NCBI GenBank assembly: GCA_965153455.1
Contig: OZ234496.1
Span: forward strand, 16,236,304-16,300,303
DNA length: 64,000 nucleotides
Direction: 5' to 3'
Origin: Sphagnum compactum
Taxonomy: Eukaryota; Bryophyta; Sphagnopsida; Sphagnales
Below the pieces are notes generated by a model. The model was not told where the DNA came from and did not search any database. It saw only the letters and a list, made by a program, of their open reading frames with translations. Position numbers and translations under genes: made by a program. Positions 37,146 to 49,241 of the stretch are shown piece after piece; within the stretch, counting starts at the first letter, position 1; each line of letters begins with the position of its first letter.

Positions 37146-39340
37146 TGACAGTTCTGGTCAAAGGCAGTTCCAGATCCTCATCTCATAGGTTTTGAGATTC
37201 ACTTTGGAGTAGATGAAACCTCTCTGCTTCTCATGATCAAGCAGCTTTTCTTCTTGTAACAGATTTTTGCTTCCATTGTCTTAGAGAAGGCAGCAGCCTT
37301 TCTTGTTACAGGTTTTCATTTCTGTCATCCTTGAGAACGTAGGAGCAGGATTAGAGATAAAAATTCTTTTTGAATTCTCGACATGATTAGTGCTGAGTTC
37401 TGATTGTTGCTTGCCTTGGGAGGATGATTGACAGATGTTTTCTTTGGATTGTTTGTCTTGATTTGGACATCCTTGCTATAAGCTGCTGAATGTATCTCAG
37501 TGGAGGAGACCAGCAGGCTTCAAGTAAGTTTGTCATGATGGAATGAAAAATCTCAGAGTCATATGAGGATAATTCATATCCAGCCTGTTCTTTACAGTTG
37601 GTGCAGACCTAGGAAAGTCATCTTCTCTGGTCTCTCTCCATTTGGTTTCTTTATCTGTGATATCATGTGTAGGTAGTTTCTGGCAAAAGATTTGATTTGA
37701 GTTCTAGTGCAATGTGACTGAAGAAGTGGAGGGACACTGTAGAACATGGACTTTTACTTGACACACAGGTTTAAAAGTATGGTTTATTAACAGTTGAAAT
37801 TTTGTTGGTGATTAGGGGAAGTTTATGTGCAGATTTCAACCATCTGGGTTGACAGTTGGTTACAATTGGTGTGATGTTCAGTGAAGAAGTGTGTGGATGC
37901 TTTCTTTGTTAATTTGTAGGAGTGCTGAGTTGAAATCTGTGAAAACTGCTTTTGATTCCATGGGTTTCCAGCTTATAGCATTGTTAGGGTTGATCTTTGT
38001 GTTAGAGTTCCTGAAGTTGTTGGGCAGTCTGTGAGATGCCATGGTCCCCTACTGTGTGCCACCGACCTTTTGCATTGGCTTCCAGTAACCACAGTGGGTT
38101 CACTCAGTTGCTGTGTTTATTACTTGCCTACCAACAGGCCCCCACTAGCCCTTACCTACTTAACTAACACTGAGATGACCTCAAGAAAAACTACACACTC
38201 AGATTACTTTGAATTCCTTTTGCTAGAATGGTACACATTAGATGAGTTCATGAAAGTTTAGCTCTTTCTTTTTGGAACCAAAGGGCTCTTCAGGCAGACT
38301 CTGATTTTAAGCATATCTACTATGTCTTCTGGAAATCTGGGTTGCAAGGAAGAAGAAAGAGGTAGCAGTCTCATATGTGTAAATTACAATGTTGAGTTCT
38401 TGGGTGCTAAAGAAGAGGCCTAATAGGGTGAAATGTTTCTATGGCTTGTCTTTCAACTTGCTTCAAACACCTGCCTTCTTGGTTCATGCTTTAAACCTGA
38501 AACTTGGATTTGTCTAATGCTAGGTTGTGATTTTTCACTCACGAAAAATCATGGTTAATGCTTAAAATGCTTAATCAAGGTTTATGCTTATAATGCTTAA
38601 TTCCTCAATTGGGTGCTGAGGACCCTCAGCATTAATTAGCATTGAATGGCCACTATACTAAGTGGGCTGTAACAATTTTACAAAACCCTTGTGCCCTAGG
38701 AAACATACCTAGGTCTAGATATGGTTAATTTAAATATTTTAATTTCAAAATGTGGGGAAAAAATCTGTTAGAATCATTAAATTTTCAATATTTTTTTGCA
38801 TTTTCTGAAAACAAAAGTCACCAAGTGGTTGTACAATTTTGTCACAGAGAAAATACTGAAGTGGAAACAGGTGGCGACCGATGGCTCTTTTTTTCCAATT
38901 TTGTGAAGCACACTGGCCATGATCCACAAGAGGAAATTACCAAATTTGGCTACAGGTCAGAGGAGAAAGTAGTGAATTTTAACTCTAAAAAAAGAAAAGG
39001 AAAAAAAAAACTTATTGTCTAAATATGACAATTTGAGAAAAGAATTCCTCATAATCTGGCCGACTTTGGCACACATTTTTCCCCACAAAAAGTCCTATGT
39101 ATGAGTCACACTGGTGATCTAGATATCATCTGTCTGCTCCACTTTTGTAGGTTTCTAGGCTGACGAGGAACATCATCAACTCAACTATACAACCGAGTGA
39201 GTGAATGGTTTGTTTGAAATGTTCAGTTCGAAAGTGGTAAGCCATCAACAACTTATGGATCAATTTGTTGGCACAGGGCCCCGCACCACTCACCCTAATG
39301 GGCTTTGCTTATGGAATGTCTCTTAGCCTAGTGGGGTTTG
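37146..39340 (+). other. LACS 3' flank, no further gene
   Basis: Probably contains the LACS 3' UTR at the start; no poly(A) site could be fixed. At 38515-38640 there are imperfect reiterations of AATGCTTAA and a CTGAGGACCCTCAG palindrome. Frames further right are AT-rich and unconvincing. Confidence 0.5.
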
Positions 39341-39356
39341 CCACCTTCCTACATGG

Positions 39357-39524
39357 AAGGGTAATTCCTTGAGGGCCCACAAGCAGTAACCCTAATGGGC
39401 TTGCTATGTTCCAAAGTGGAATGGTTCCCTATGGGGCAGGTGGAAGGGTTCCTTGAGGGCCCACAAGCAGTAACCCTAATGGGCTTGCCATGTCCCAAAG
39501 TGGAATGGTTCCCTATGGGGCACA
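39357..39524. repeat. 84-bp tandem duplication
   Basis: Two adjacent copies begin TTCCTTGAGGGCCCACAAGC at 39365 and 39449, and both contain AGTAACCCTAATGGGCTTGC and GTGGAATGGTTCCCTATGGG. A partial relative (CTCACCCTAATGGGCTTTGC) lies just upstream at about 39289. Confidence 0.9.
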
Positions 39525-39539
39525 TTCTGTAGTACATGG

Positions 39540-40975
39540 AAGGTCGGATCCTTTAAGCTCTTGGACGACATCTAGAATAAACTATACACATGAAATTTCA
39601 CGTTTCAGCATCACTTTACAGATCAACTGAAACACACTTAGCTGGGGTTGTTACAGATTTGTCCATTTTGGTGTTGCCAATGAGATATTGTTCTTTGGGT
39701 GCATCTGGATTTTCTCTCTTTTTTTTGTCCACTCCCTTTCGCAATACTACTAAACTAGACTTAACCCATTGGCTCTACAGTACAACTTCCCAGGAACCAA
39801 TACTTGGTTACTAAACTCTAGCCACTAAAACTTTGAGAAAAAAGATTGGACCTTTGGGGGCCCAGAGGAGGGAGGGAGGAAGGGGCCATTGGGGCGGGGG
39901 AGGGGGGGGATTGCACTTACTTCACCTCTGGAATTATTTGGGGTGCCAAACCAGCACTAAGGTTCCAAGAGAGTTTTTTTCTTCCCTTAGACAAGAGGTA
40001 ATTGCTTTTGCTAAGCCACAATAGTTCCAATCAAACAAACTGATAGATGTGGTAGAGTGAACCAACAACATCCATTGGAAGCTTGTTATGACTCCATGAA
40101 CTCTAACTGAGTTCACATCTGGTTTCCCCTTGATAGCCCATCTTTGCAAGTAGGTAAGGAGGTAGGTAGGTAGAATAATAGGTGATTATTAGGTGGGTAG
40201 CTGCTTGTATATGGTCAGTTCATAAGTTATGGCTAGTGGGTTGTTAGTAAGTTAGTAGCGAACCTGGAAACTCTGATGGTTAGCTAAGGAACTGGAACGC
40301 AATGGAAAATGTGTTTCCTGTCCACCCACCATCCATCCCTTATGGTGCACTCGTGTCTGTTGGTTCACTTTTGGCCATGATGGTCTGATGGATGGAGTTG
40401 CAATTCTCCTTCAAATTCTGCATTAATGTGCATGTTCTGTTGAGTGGGACAAGTGATGTACAATTGTGTAAAATTTAAACATAAAAAGGCGTTGCAAATA
40501 AAGATGTAAAATACACGAGGGCCATGCCATGTATATATTTTCATTATAAATTACATTTATGCGTCAAATTACATTATTTACAAATATACATATAACAACT
40601 TATATTACTTTTAACAAGACACTATATTAAAATTGGAACTCAACAAAACATTGCACAAGAAGGAAACGCAATGTGATACCTAACTTTCAAATAGTTCTTT
40701 GAAATAATTGACACATCAAATTATTTTCCTCGTCTTACCTACTTCTAGAGCCTTAAGTCCTAGACTTTAAAGTAGTCCTAAATTATGAAGTACACTTCTT
40801 ATAGACACAAGTTTGAAGATCATCTATTCTTTCTCACCATAAACTAGAATCTTGAGTCCTTGGGTAAAGCGGTCCTACAGATTTAGAAACATCCATTACC
40901 AGATTTTATTACCTGCTCTTCAGACACTATGGGATTTGATAAGATTCAAGAAATGACCCATGAAATGTTTATGCT
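39540..40975. other. Intergenic DNA, nothing recognised
   Basis: Contains a G-rich stretch (39855-39910) and a (GGTA)n-like run at 40148-40175. The rest is AT-rich with no convincing frame. Confidence 0.5.
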
Positions 40976-41596
40976 AGGGTAGACCGGTCGGTGACCAAAC
41001 ATTTAGGCACTCAAGGCAGGCCAGATCCAAGTGGAGGGCTCCTTTGTTTTTGGTGTCCAAACAAAACTTGAACCCTTCCTCTTGGTGCATCTGACACACT
41101 AATAATTGTTGAAAACAGATTGGAAATGACAAAGTTATGGGCCCCCAAAGTAAAAGAACTAAAAAAAAAAACCATTGAACATTACAAAGGCCGGTTTTGG
41201 AACACTCAAAAAATTCTTTATATATTGCTCTTTTGCTATTAGAGTTCAAAAATGAGTTGTACTTCAGGTGATGCTCCTGTAGAACTTTAAATTGTTTAAA
41301 CTGTATAAAATAAAATAATGAAATTTCAAAGCAAGAGGGGTCCAAAGAAAAAAAAAAAGAAAAAAGAAAAGAAAAAAAAAACGTGTTTTGTAAGTTGAAA
41401 AGCTTATGTACTTCTTAAAACGTTTTTCTTGTTATTTTTTCATTACTCCTTTTCCTTTGCATTTTAAACTTGAGTTCTAGAGCTTGAGGAAATGCTCCCA
41501 TAACATTTTAAATCACTCAAAATGAAGCAAATATCATGAAGATATAAATAAGCGTTCGGTCATAAGCAGGTGATCAGTGATGGGCCGGTCTACCCT
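40976..41596. mobile_element. Candidate 621-bp terminal-inverted-repeat element
   Basis: The left end AGGGTAGACCGG at 40976-40987 is matched exactly by its complement CCGGTCTACCCT at 41585-41596. Slightly inside each end a second phrase, TGACCAAAC or TGACCGAAC, is also inverted. The interior is non-coding and includes a poly-purine run at 41347-41381. No target-site duplication is clear, so the superfamily is open. Confidence 0.55.
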
Positions 41597-42499
41597 ATTT
41601 GAATCAAGATGTGGCAATTTTATGCTATGAGTCACTGAATCATCCCTGCTAAGGCGTGTTCAGTTTCAAGCTTCAAGGAATACCTTGGGCACAGTTGGAC
41701 TTTTGGGCTTTAAAATTTATATTGTCACAACTTTGAACTCTGAAAGTAAATGGGAAAGGACAGTGGGATGGGCCTGGCCAGCCAATTTGACTAAATGGCT
41801 CCGTAAAGAGGGCCACTTCCCCAAAGAAGGCATTTCTATAAAGTAGGAAAGAGATACTCAGCTCTTAGTTACACAAAAGCTTTTGGCTGGTCTCAAAAGC
41901 ATTTTTTTGTGGACCCAAGTTTCTTTTTTTCCTTTTTTTTTTTCCCAAATCAGTTCTTTGCACCATGTGCAGCTTCTTTTTGCCTATTCTTTGGCTTAAG
42001 TATTATATTTATTTTCAATAAAAAATATTCTGGGTGGATTACTTAGTCACATGGAGGGATGCATAAATATTCTTTTAAAGACAAATACAATATATCTATC
42101 ATATTGAACATGTATCCCATGCCATTGGGTTGGAAAATAGGGGAAAAGGATGATTCTTATGTTCAGACATGCTTAAAAGTTTACTACTAGGTGATAGCTA
42201 ATGCCTACAGACAGGGCGTTACCAGAATAAGGTGCTCCGGCCAGCCCAAGGCCAGCCCAAATTCCAGTAACACATCCATTCTTGGGCCTTACCATAAGTA
42301 ATGATTGCTCAGCCTCATAGCTGAGGCACAAAGAAAAACCAGTGGGCCCTTACAAAAATGTAAGAGCCCACCCAGAATAGTAAGATGACCTACTCTATGA
42401 AGAGTGGCCGATCTTACAGATTTAAGGCACTCCAGTACTACATTGTGAAATTGCAGCAAGGCCATTACAAAGTAATTATATGTAAATCCCAAAAATTAC
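41597..42499. other. Intergenic DNA, nothing recognised
   Basis: Mixed composition, with T-runs near 41922-41945. No frame worth calling. Confidence 0.5.
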
Positions 42500-42713
42500 T
42501 GTGCATTCGCACTTGATGTTAATTCAGCGTTAAATGAAAATCTAGGTGGCATCCTAGGTGGCACCCAATGTTAAATGGCCGATAGCTTAATGTTAAGTGA
42601 ATGTTCACTTAACATAAAATGTTCATTGTAAGTAGGCTTAAGTCCTAAACGACTAGCATGGTGTTAGGGGATTCAACACTAGAGTCCCTACCACCAAGTG
42701 TGTGACTGCACCT
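42500..42713 (-). mobile_element. Tourist-like MITE, copy A
   Basis: 214 bp. The left end is TGTGCATTCGCACTTGATGTT. The right end read in complement is AGGTGCAGTCACAC. It is in reverse orientation to copies B and C and shares GCATCCTAGGTGGCACCCAAT, GACTAGCATGGTGTT and CAACACTAGAGTCC with them in complement. TAA follows the right end (42714-42716); the left flank reads TAC, presumably mutated. Confidence 0.75.
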
Positions 42714-43179
42714 TAAAAGATAATGTACTTAAATATCTTCATGGATGTCAATATGAACTCATAAAAAAGACCTTACTCACCTATACCATTTCTATAAAGG
42801 AAACTAATTAACCACAAGCACATAGATATATGGATTGAAGAAAGTGTTGAAAGCAAAGCTGGAGTGTGTCAAATAGTTGAGAGTTTGTGCATACCAATGG
42901 ATTCAAGTTGAGATATAGCGTCTTATTTACAGATTAAAAAGCTAAGTTTAGAGCACACCGCCAGATCGACTGGGGCCAATAGCTGCAAGGTGACTTAAGG
43001 CTCTTATTTACTATCAGTTGCTGCTAAAGAGAATCATGGATAACAGGACATTTGACTCCATGATCTTAACTACCTAGATGATCAGGGTCCAGGTATTATA
43101 ACAGTTTAATCTAATCCATGGTCTTTATAACGTCTAGCTAAGAAAAAGGAAAAAAGGACTCACGATAATTGTAATCTTA

Positions 43180-43405
43180 CAGACAGTTATATTGAACCGG
43201 AAATGATCAAGATCTCGAGACAGCTCAAGAATGAGACGGACAACTATACACCATACAGACAGTTATATTGAACTGGAAATGATCAAGATCTCGAGACAGC
43301 TAAGAATGAGACGGACAACGATACACCATACAGACAGTTATATTGAACTGGAAATGATCAAGATCTCGAGACAGCTCAAGAATGAGACGGACAACTATAC
43401 ACCAC
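43180..43405. repeat. 76-bp minisatellite, three copies
   Basis: Copies start with CAGACAGTTATATTGAAC at 43180, 43256 and 43331. Units are 76, 75 and 75 bp; the second has lost one C in AGCTCAAGAATG. Each contains GATCAAGATCTCGAG. Near identity implies a recent expansion. Confidence 0.95.
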
Positions 43406-45120
43406 GACGATGATGGTCCCTATGTCCAATATACAGTAAATGTCAAGCCTTAGTACAACAAGGGCTGTGTCACACTGTGGCCTTGCTATTTACATTTAAA
43501 AGGTATCTTAACACAAAAGAAGAATTATGGAAATTCAAAAATTTTCAAAAAAATCCTCTAAAATGAAACCAAAATCGTTCAAGATATCATAACTCTAGAA
43601 CTAATCTCAAGTTTCAACACAAGTCAAAATATCATCTTTCAAAAATCATGGGATAAAAATATACCTACTACCTAGGGGCCAAAATCCCTTAAGCTACTAT
43701 ACTCTATAATGAATCTAAACACAACATCCTTGCCTGGGTAGGCAAGGCCAACAAACTGGAGACGGGAAGTCATTATAACCTCAGGAAGTCCAGACCAAAA
43801 AAAGCTTCGAAACTGAACGGAGAAAGCAAGGGCTGATCTGAAGGAACGTCGATGACAGCTAACTGAGTATGTATAATATTGTGATCCCTACTGTAGTGAG
43901 GAGAGATGGAGAACACACGAAGACTTTGAACCTTGAGTAAGTCGTGACGAGGATGGTATATACTATATATACTGGGAAGCTGTGTACGTACCCAGGCTAC
44001 AACTAGCTACAATTGATGAGCACACTACATGCATGGAACAATTACAACTGCAGCTCTAGATTCAATCTTAGTTTCATTAATTGATGTGTCTTTGAAACAC
44101 ACGAACCTCCAAACAATGTATGATGAATGGCAATAATATTGCAGTCAAGCCAAAGCTAACAACCATGAATTACCCCTGTACACAAAACAAATTTTGTAAA
44201 TGGTCCATATTCGAGGAATGAACCTGTAACTAAACATTGTCAACTATCTTCTACGACAAGCTGGGACAACCGCCCACTTTTATAATCCTGGCTGTAGCTG
44301 CACCAAGCACCTGTAGTCTGCATGATCTGCGGCTAGGGAGCCAGACCGTCGACGGCAGCTTCTAGAGTTAATTCAAGAGAAATTGTGTTTCAGATCCCTG
44401 TGCCGGGAAAGCTATGACCAGTATGCGGTCCGTTGATCGCAACACAATTGTCTGACCATCAACTTTGCAAGCTGCTACATTGTATCTGCGTTAAGGGCCA
44501 CAGGGGACATCCGTCATGAATGAATTGCGTTCAACTATGAACGTCGACTATCCAGTAAACCCTTAATCCTCCAAAACCCTAGTTTCGCTCCTCTAGACGA
44601 CTGATCTCCAGAGAGACGGTGTGTATCGTGGGTCGCATGTGCTTCACGGTCAACTCGCAGTAGGCACTGTGTACTCATGTGTGGTCGTTTGATGAAAAGC
44701 TGAAGTCCATCGATGCTACTCCAGGCCGGGTATTCAAAGCAGTCCGATTTTTGGTAGCCCATCTATAGAAAAATGTACAGGATCTGGTTGGTTACCAACG
44801 CGCGTGCTCTACAACTTCCCTGCCAAAAGCCCCCATCAAACGCAAAGAACTTGATCCAGCTGCTACAGACTAAAGCTCTCACAAATCCCTGTAAACTGAG
44901 GTTGTTCCTGGGCACAGCTGCAGCTAACTCGATGCAGGCATGAGATGCGCTGATTTAATCTTGAATCCTGCGCCCAAATGTGTGATAAATTACTAAACTT
45001 TTTGGGAAGATCCCTTCTCTAATATCTTTGTATAAATGTTCAGTTGATCATCATGATGACCATGATATAAGTGTGTACAGTAGAAGATGAACTCTGCACG
45101 ATCATCTCCCCTCGACCTAT
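43406..45120 (-). other. 3' flank of the NAC gene, no further gene
   Basis: Less AT-rich than the desert and probably holding the NAC 3' UTR near its right end. A 75-codon minus frame (44762-44535) has no recognisable family. No poly(A) site was fixed. Confidence 0.45.
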
Positions 45121-47037
45121 CTAGTACGCCCAAAGGGATCCCGACGCTGCATCCACAGCGCCTGGAGCTATAATGTCAGAAAACCCAAAGTTACGGTTGG
45201 AGGTCGTGTTGTATAATAGTTCGCCCGCTGTAATATGGTGCTGATCCCCACAGTACAGACTCTCACTAACAGAAGACGATTGCTGGTCCGGACCATTAAA
45301 GCTGTGTAGAGCAACCATGGGAGAGACATCATTGTAAGCCTGTCCAAGGTCTTCGTACAGTTGCTGCTGCACTGGTGATGCCTTGACTCCTGCAGCACCC
45401 CAGTTGTTGGTCGTGTACTGATCTGCATGATCAGTACTTGCAGCGGATGATCTCCTATGCGTACTCTGGGCTTCATCTTCTCCCTGATCACAATAGTCGT
45501 AAGGTTCTATCTTGGTTCGCACAGTCCTGTATGATCTGTAAGATTGCTGATCAGCTCGTGCAGGGTCCTGATTGGATTTCATTGCTGAGATTTTTGATTC
45601 CATCATAGCCTGCGAGTGATCACGGATCTCTTGCTTCAGTTGTCTTGGCTGCTGGGTGATCGCAGTACTAGCTGGGCCGTATTGTGCAGTAGTATTGTGC
45701 TGCATGTTGATTCCAGGAGACCACATACTCACGGATCCGCACGCATCGGCGGCACGAGACTTGCTTCTGATGATCCATGGAATATCCTCATTCATCTGCT
45801 GCTGCGTATTAGCAGCAGTCTCTGATCGGCAGTTGTAGCAAGATGTATTACCATGAGTACATGTATAATCACCCGCGTCTGTGCACACCCCTCCGTCAGT
45901 GACTGTAGGATTAGGCGAGTGATCCTCCTCTAAATCCTGCTGGCTAGGTAGCGACGATTGTGCATCATTGATCTCTTCATACGCCGCCATGGAGCTTCGA
46001 ATCATGTCTGTACTGTATTGAAATACCGGCTGCTTGCTCGCTGCATTTTTTTGGAAGATTCGGCAAACAACCCATTCATCCTGCAACCAATAACGCACTC
46101 TTGAACCATCAACACTCCTGAACCATCAATTCTTGAACCATCATCCGAACATGTTTGGGTTTACAGCTATTTTTTTGCTTACAAGTAGAACTAGATTTCG
46201 AGAGCAATCTGGATGAAACCTTAGATATGCGTGGTTGATGATGATACTGCGGATTAGACGACGGTATTGAATCGTCATGAACCTCGGAGCGATACTCGTG
46301 CATAATCCAGTTGGTTTTCTCTCCCTTGGGAGCACGTCCGAGGTAGAAAACTAAAGTCTTCTTCATGCCCACAACACGGGAAGTCGGTCGAGAAGACACC
46401 ACGTCCCTGTCTTTCCCAGTGGCCTTCCAATATCCAGCTTCAGTGGCACGGTTGGTTCGCATCCCTGTAGGGTACTTGCGATCCTTCAGACTGAAGAAGT
46501 ACCACTCTTTCTCGCCTATAGTCGATTTCTCTGCACGCCAAAAGGCCACCAAATTGTATTTGTACATAGTTTTCGTCTGGATCGGAATGACTAGTATGAG
46601 AACATTTAAGAGATTGCATTCGGCGATTGCAAGAGATGTTTTCACAAATTTTATAGTTATGACAAGTTATGCTCATGAATTCATGCAACAGAGCAGATCT
46701 CAAGGGATGCAGGATGAGCTGCAGAGATTTGCTGTTGAACTGTAAGAATTTGCTCACACTTTGTCGAGAAAAAAGATCAGAACTTGAGATCAGGAGCTCT
46801 TGACATACCAGGGAGATCCCATGGCTCACATTTGTTGAGGTCGACTTCTGATATCGCATGTGTTTTGAAGTCAGCACTCATCAGCTTCCGTGCGAGATAG
46901 TACGTCACAAGCTCTTCGTCGGTGGGGTGGAAACGGAAACCTGGTGGCAACCAATATGGTTCGGTGACCTCCTTTCCATCCTGAGTACGTGCTGCTCCGC
47001 CGGTGGTGTTGCCTATACCAGGCACGCAGATCGCCAT
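45121..47037 (-). CDS. NAC transcription factor, NAM/CUC-like, complete
   Basis: Plant-specific DNA-binding regulator. Three exons join in phase: 47037-46809, 46530-46220, 46080-45121; 499 residues plus stop. NAC subdomains appear in order: A ([20 protein letters not shown], about residue 30), B ([15 protein letters not shown]), C ([18 protein letters not shown], then [20 protein letters not shown]), D ([20 protein letters not shown], then TNWIMHEYR) and E ([11 protein letters not shown], from 181). The carboxy half is Gln/Ser/Asn-rich, as in activation regions, and ends GSLWAY, similar to the terminal Trp motif of NAM/CUC proteins. The ATG at 47037 is the first in frame. Close subfamily placement within NAM/CUC is likely but not proven. 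Intron 2 uses a weak donor (AAG-GTTTCA), chosen because it gives the expected [11 protein letters not shown] junction. Confidence 0.93.
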
Positions 47038-48169
47038 ATGAAGAAGAAATTCGTGATGCTCACACAACTGTCTCTGTTCTCAACAACCACGCCTGCTGTT
47101 CAACACAAGAAGATTCAGTCCGTCGATCAGCTGTCTGCATGCAGGTGAAAATTTGCTTATTCAGAAAATTTGACCTCCGAAATTCAACCAAGGCACATGT
47201 AAAGATTTAAACAAGTTTCAAGCTGCTGGCGCCAAGAGTATACAGTGATTTTAATTGGTCTACTGAAACCTGAGAATCCTCTAGATTTTCAAGATTCGAT
47301 GTTTGTAACTTCAGACGCATGATCCTTGTATAGACTTCCAAAACGCAATTAGAACTGAGTCTAGAAGGTGGTTTGAGAACCTCCAAATAATCTCAAAGCG
47401 TTCAGTAGATGCGATTCCATGTATATTCTAAATTTCCGAAAGATGTTAGAACAGATCAAAAGAAAATCAGAAGACAGAAAGAACTAATTGCAGAAATTGA
47501 CCCCAAAGATCTGAAACTGATGAAGCTGCTATTGCACTCACCGGTATCGAGTTGAAGGATCACTGATTAAATCAAGACAAAGGACGTCTACACGTCTAGA
47601 TTGAGGCCTCCTATCGCAAACTTGGATCAAAGATCGGAGAACTTAGTGAGCCAAAAACTAAACAATAAACAACAGATTCTTATTATGACTAAATCAGTTT
47701 AAGGCTAGAATCTAGAGGCTGGCTATTGATCAGATGTGCTGCAACATGACAAGCACTTCGATTATAGCAAGTTCTTCGAATTATAGCAGAATCGTTCTTT
47801 GCTATTGAAAAGGAAGATCATGGAAGAGACTTAGGCCTATGATAGAAAGCTGCGGTGAAATGTACAAAAGAAGAAGCTTCATTTGGAAGCCACAAGAACA
47901 TCATAGCAATCGAAAGCTTGAAATTACTGGATCGATCCAAGCTAATCGTCTGCAACAAAGGGACACTAGAGTAGTCCACGCGTGTGTGTGCTAGTCAATC
48001 TCGCATATACTCGACATAGAATGAAAGAGAACAATCAATTTTAACACTAGAAGAGTCCTAACACTAGAGACAAAACGGAAGTACCCACAGAGAAGAGAAC
48101 AAGCGCACACACACACACACACACACAAAGACAGACAAAGACAGAACGCGTGTGCCGAGAAAAGATCAG

Positions 48170-48209
<40 letters not shown>

Positions 48210-48360
48210 TGTAACTTGAACAAATACAGAAAATCCAAACATGGAAATAACAGAAGTGGGGAATATATATCCTGTGAAGAAGTAGCGGTGCGATGGTAGG
48301 ACCCATGTGCGCCCAGGTTCTGCCCCTTGGCTGGTCATGATGACTTTATAAGGGGGGGTG
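47038..48360 (-). promoter_or_regulatory. NAC upstream region with two microsatellites
   Basis: 5' flank of the NAC gene. It has a (CA)n tract at 48105-48128 and a (GA)n tract at 48173-48206, reading CT then GT on the gene strand, about 1.1 kb above the start codon. Intervening DNA is non-coding. The transcription start cannot be located. Confidence 0.5.
48173..48206. repeat. (GA)n microsatellite
   Basis: About 17 GA units, 45 bp from a (CA)n tract. Confidence 0.95.
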
Positions 48361-49039
48361 GGGGGTTGGGCTTACAAAAAAGTCATAGTCCTACCCCAGC
48401 TCTTGCTGCTGCAACAGGTCATACAAATGTGGGATTGAATAGTTTACAGTGCGCAAGGTAAGTAAGAGATTCTTCCACATCCCTAGCACGGACCTGCAGT
48501 ATTCAAAACCGTTAAACTTCCCAGCTGCAGGCATGTAGGCAGGCAGGCAGGCGACCCCCAGGTTATGAAAATCAATACCCTTGTTTCAATTGGTATTATT
48601 ATTATTTGAAAAAATTTACAATGGGAATTCAACTTGCAGGCTACCCTCTAGTGTCTGGCCTCCCCCACCAGCCACCCCCGCCCCCTTTGAAAATACAAGT
48701 CATACCCTTGTTGCACCTGGTGCATCTGCTTTACTAACAACTTTCATGTAATATAAAAGTAGACCAGCATGCCACAACAAGTAGGATGTGGCCAGGAAAC
48801 GCTTAAATTTCATTGTATTCTTGTCCCATAGAGCTCTAACCATAATGATTAGTTATGTACCTGTGATTAGCTATGTACGCCTTCCAGGGTGAAGCAGCAC
48901 CCACACTGGTACCATGGTAAAGCCCCAAAGTTCATCTAAATTCGCATGTAAATATTATAAATATCTCACATGTTTAGACCAAAGTCAGGGTCTCCGAGTT
49001 CAAATGTCTAACACTTCTTGGGTTTGATTTGGTCACTAA
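48361..49039. other. Intergenic DNA, nothing recognised
   Basis: Contains a GGCAGGCAGGCAGG run near 48538 and C/G-rich tracts near 48655-48690. No gene. Confidence 0.5.
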
Positions 49040-49241
49040 AGGTGCATTCACACTTGCTGTTAGGGACTCTAGTTTTGAGTCCACTACTACCATGCTAGTC
49101 ATTTAGGACTTAAATTATTTAGCATGAAAGATTTTACATTTTAGCTAACCTTCGCTTAACATTAAACTATCACCCATTTAACATTGGGTGCCACCTAGAT
49201 TTTCATCTAACACTGACTTAACATCAATTGTGAATGCACCA
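49040..49241 (+). mobile_element. Tourist-like MITE, copy B
   Basis: 202 bp. Ends AGGTGCATTCACACTTG and, in complement, TGGTGCATTCACAATTGATG are terminal inverted repeats. A TAA direct repeat flanks both sides (49037-49039 and 49242-49244), as expected for PIF/Harbinger-type MITEs. The interior shares ACCATGCTAGTCATTTAGGA, TGGGTGCCACCTAGATTTTC and ACTGACTTAACATCAA with copy C. Confidence 0.9.

Noticed and set aside
47038-47067. Ten-codon amino-terminal extension of the NAC protein
   Set aside because: It would start at TTG; the first ATG in frame is at 47037.
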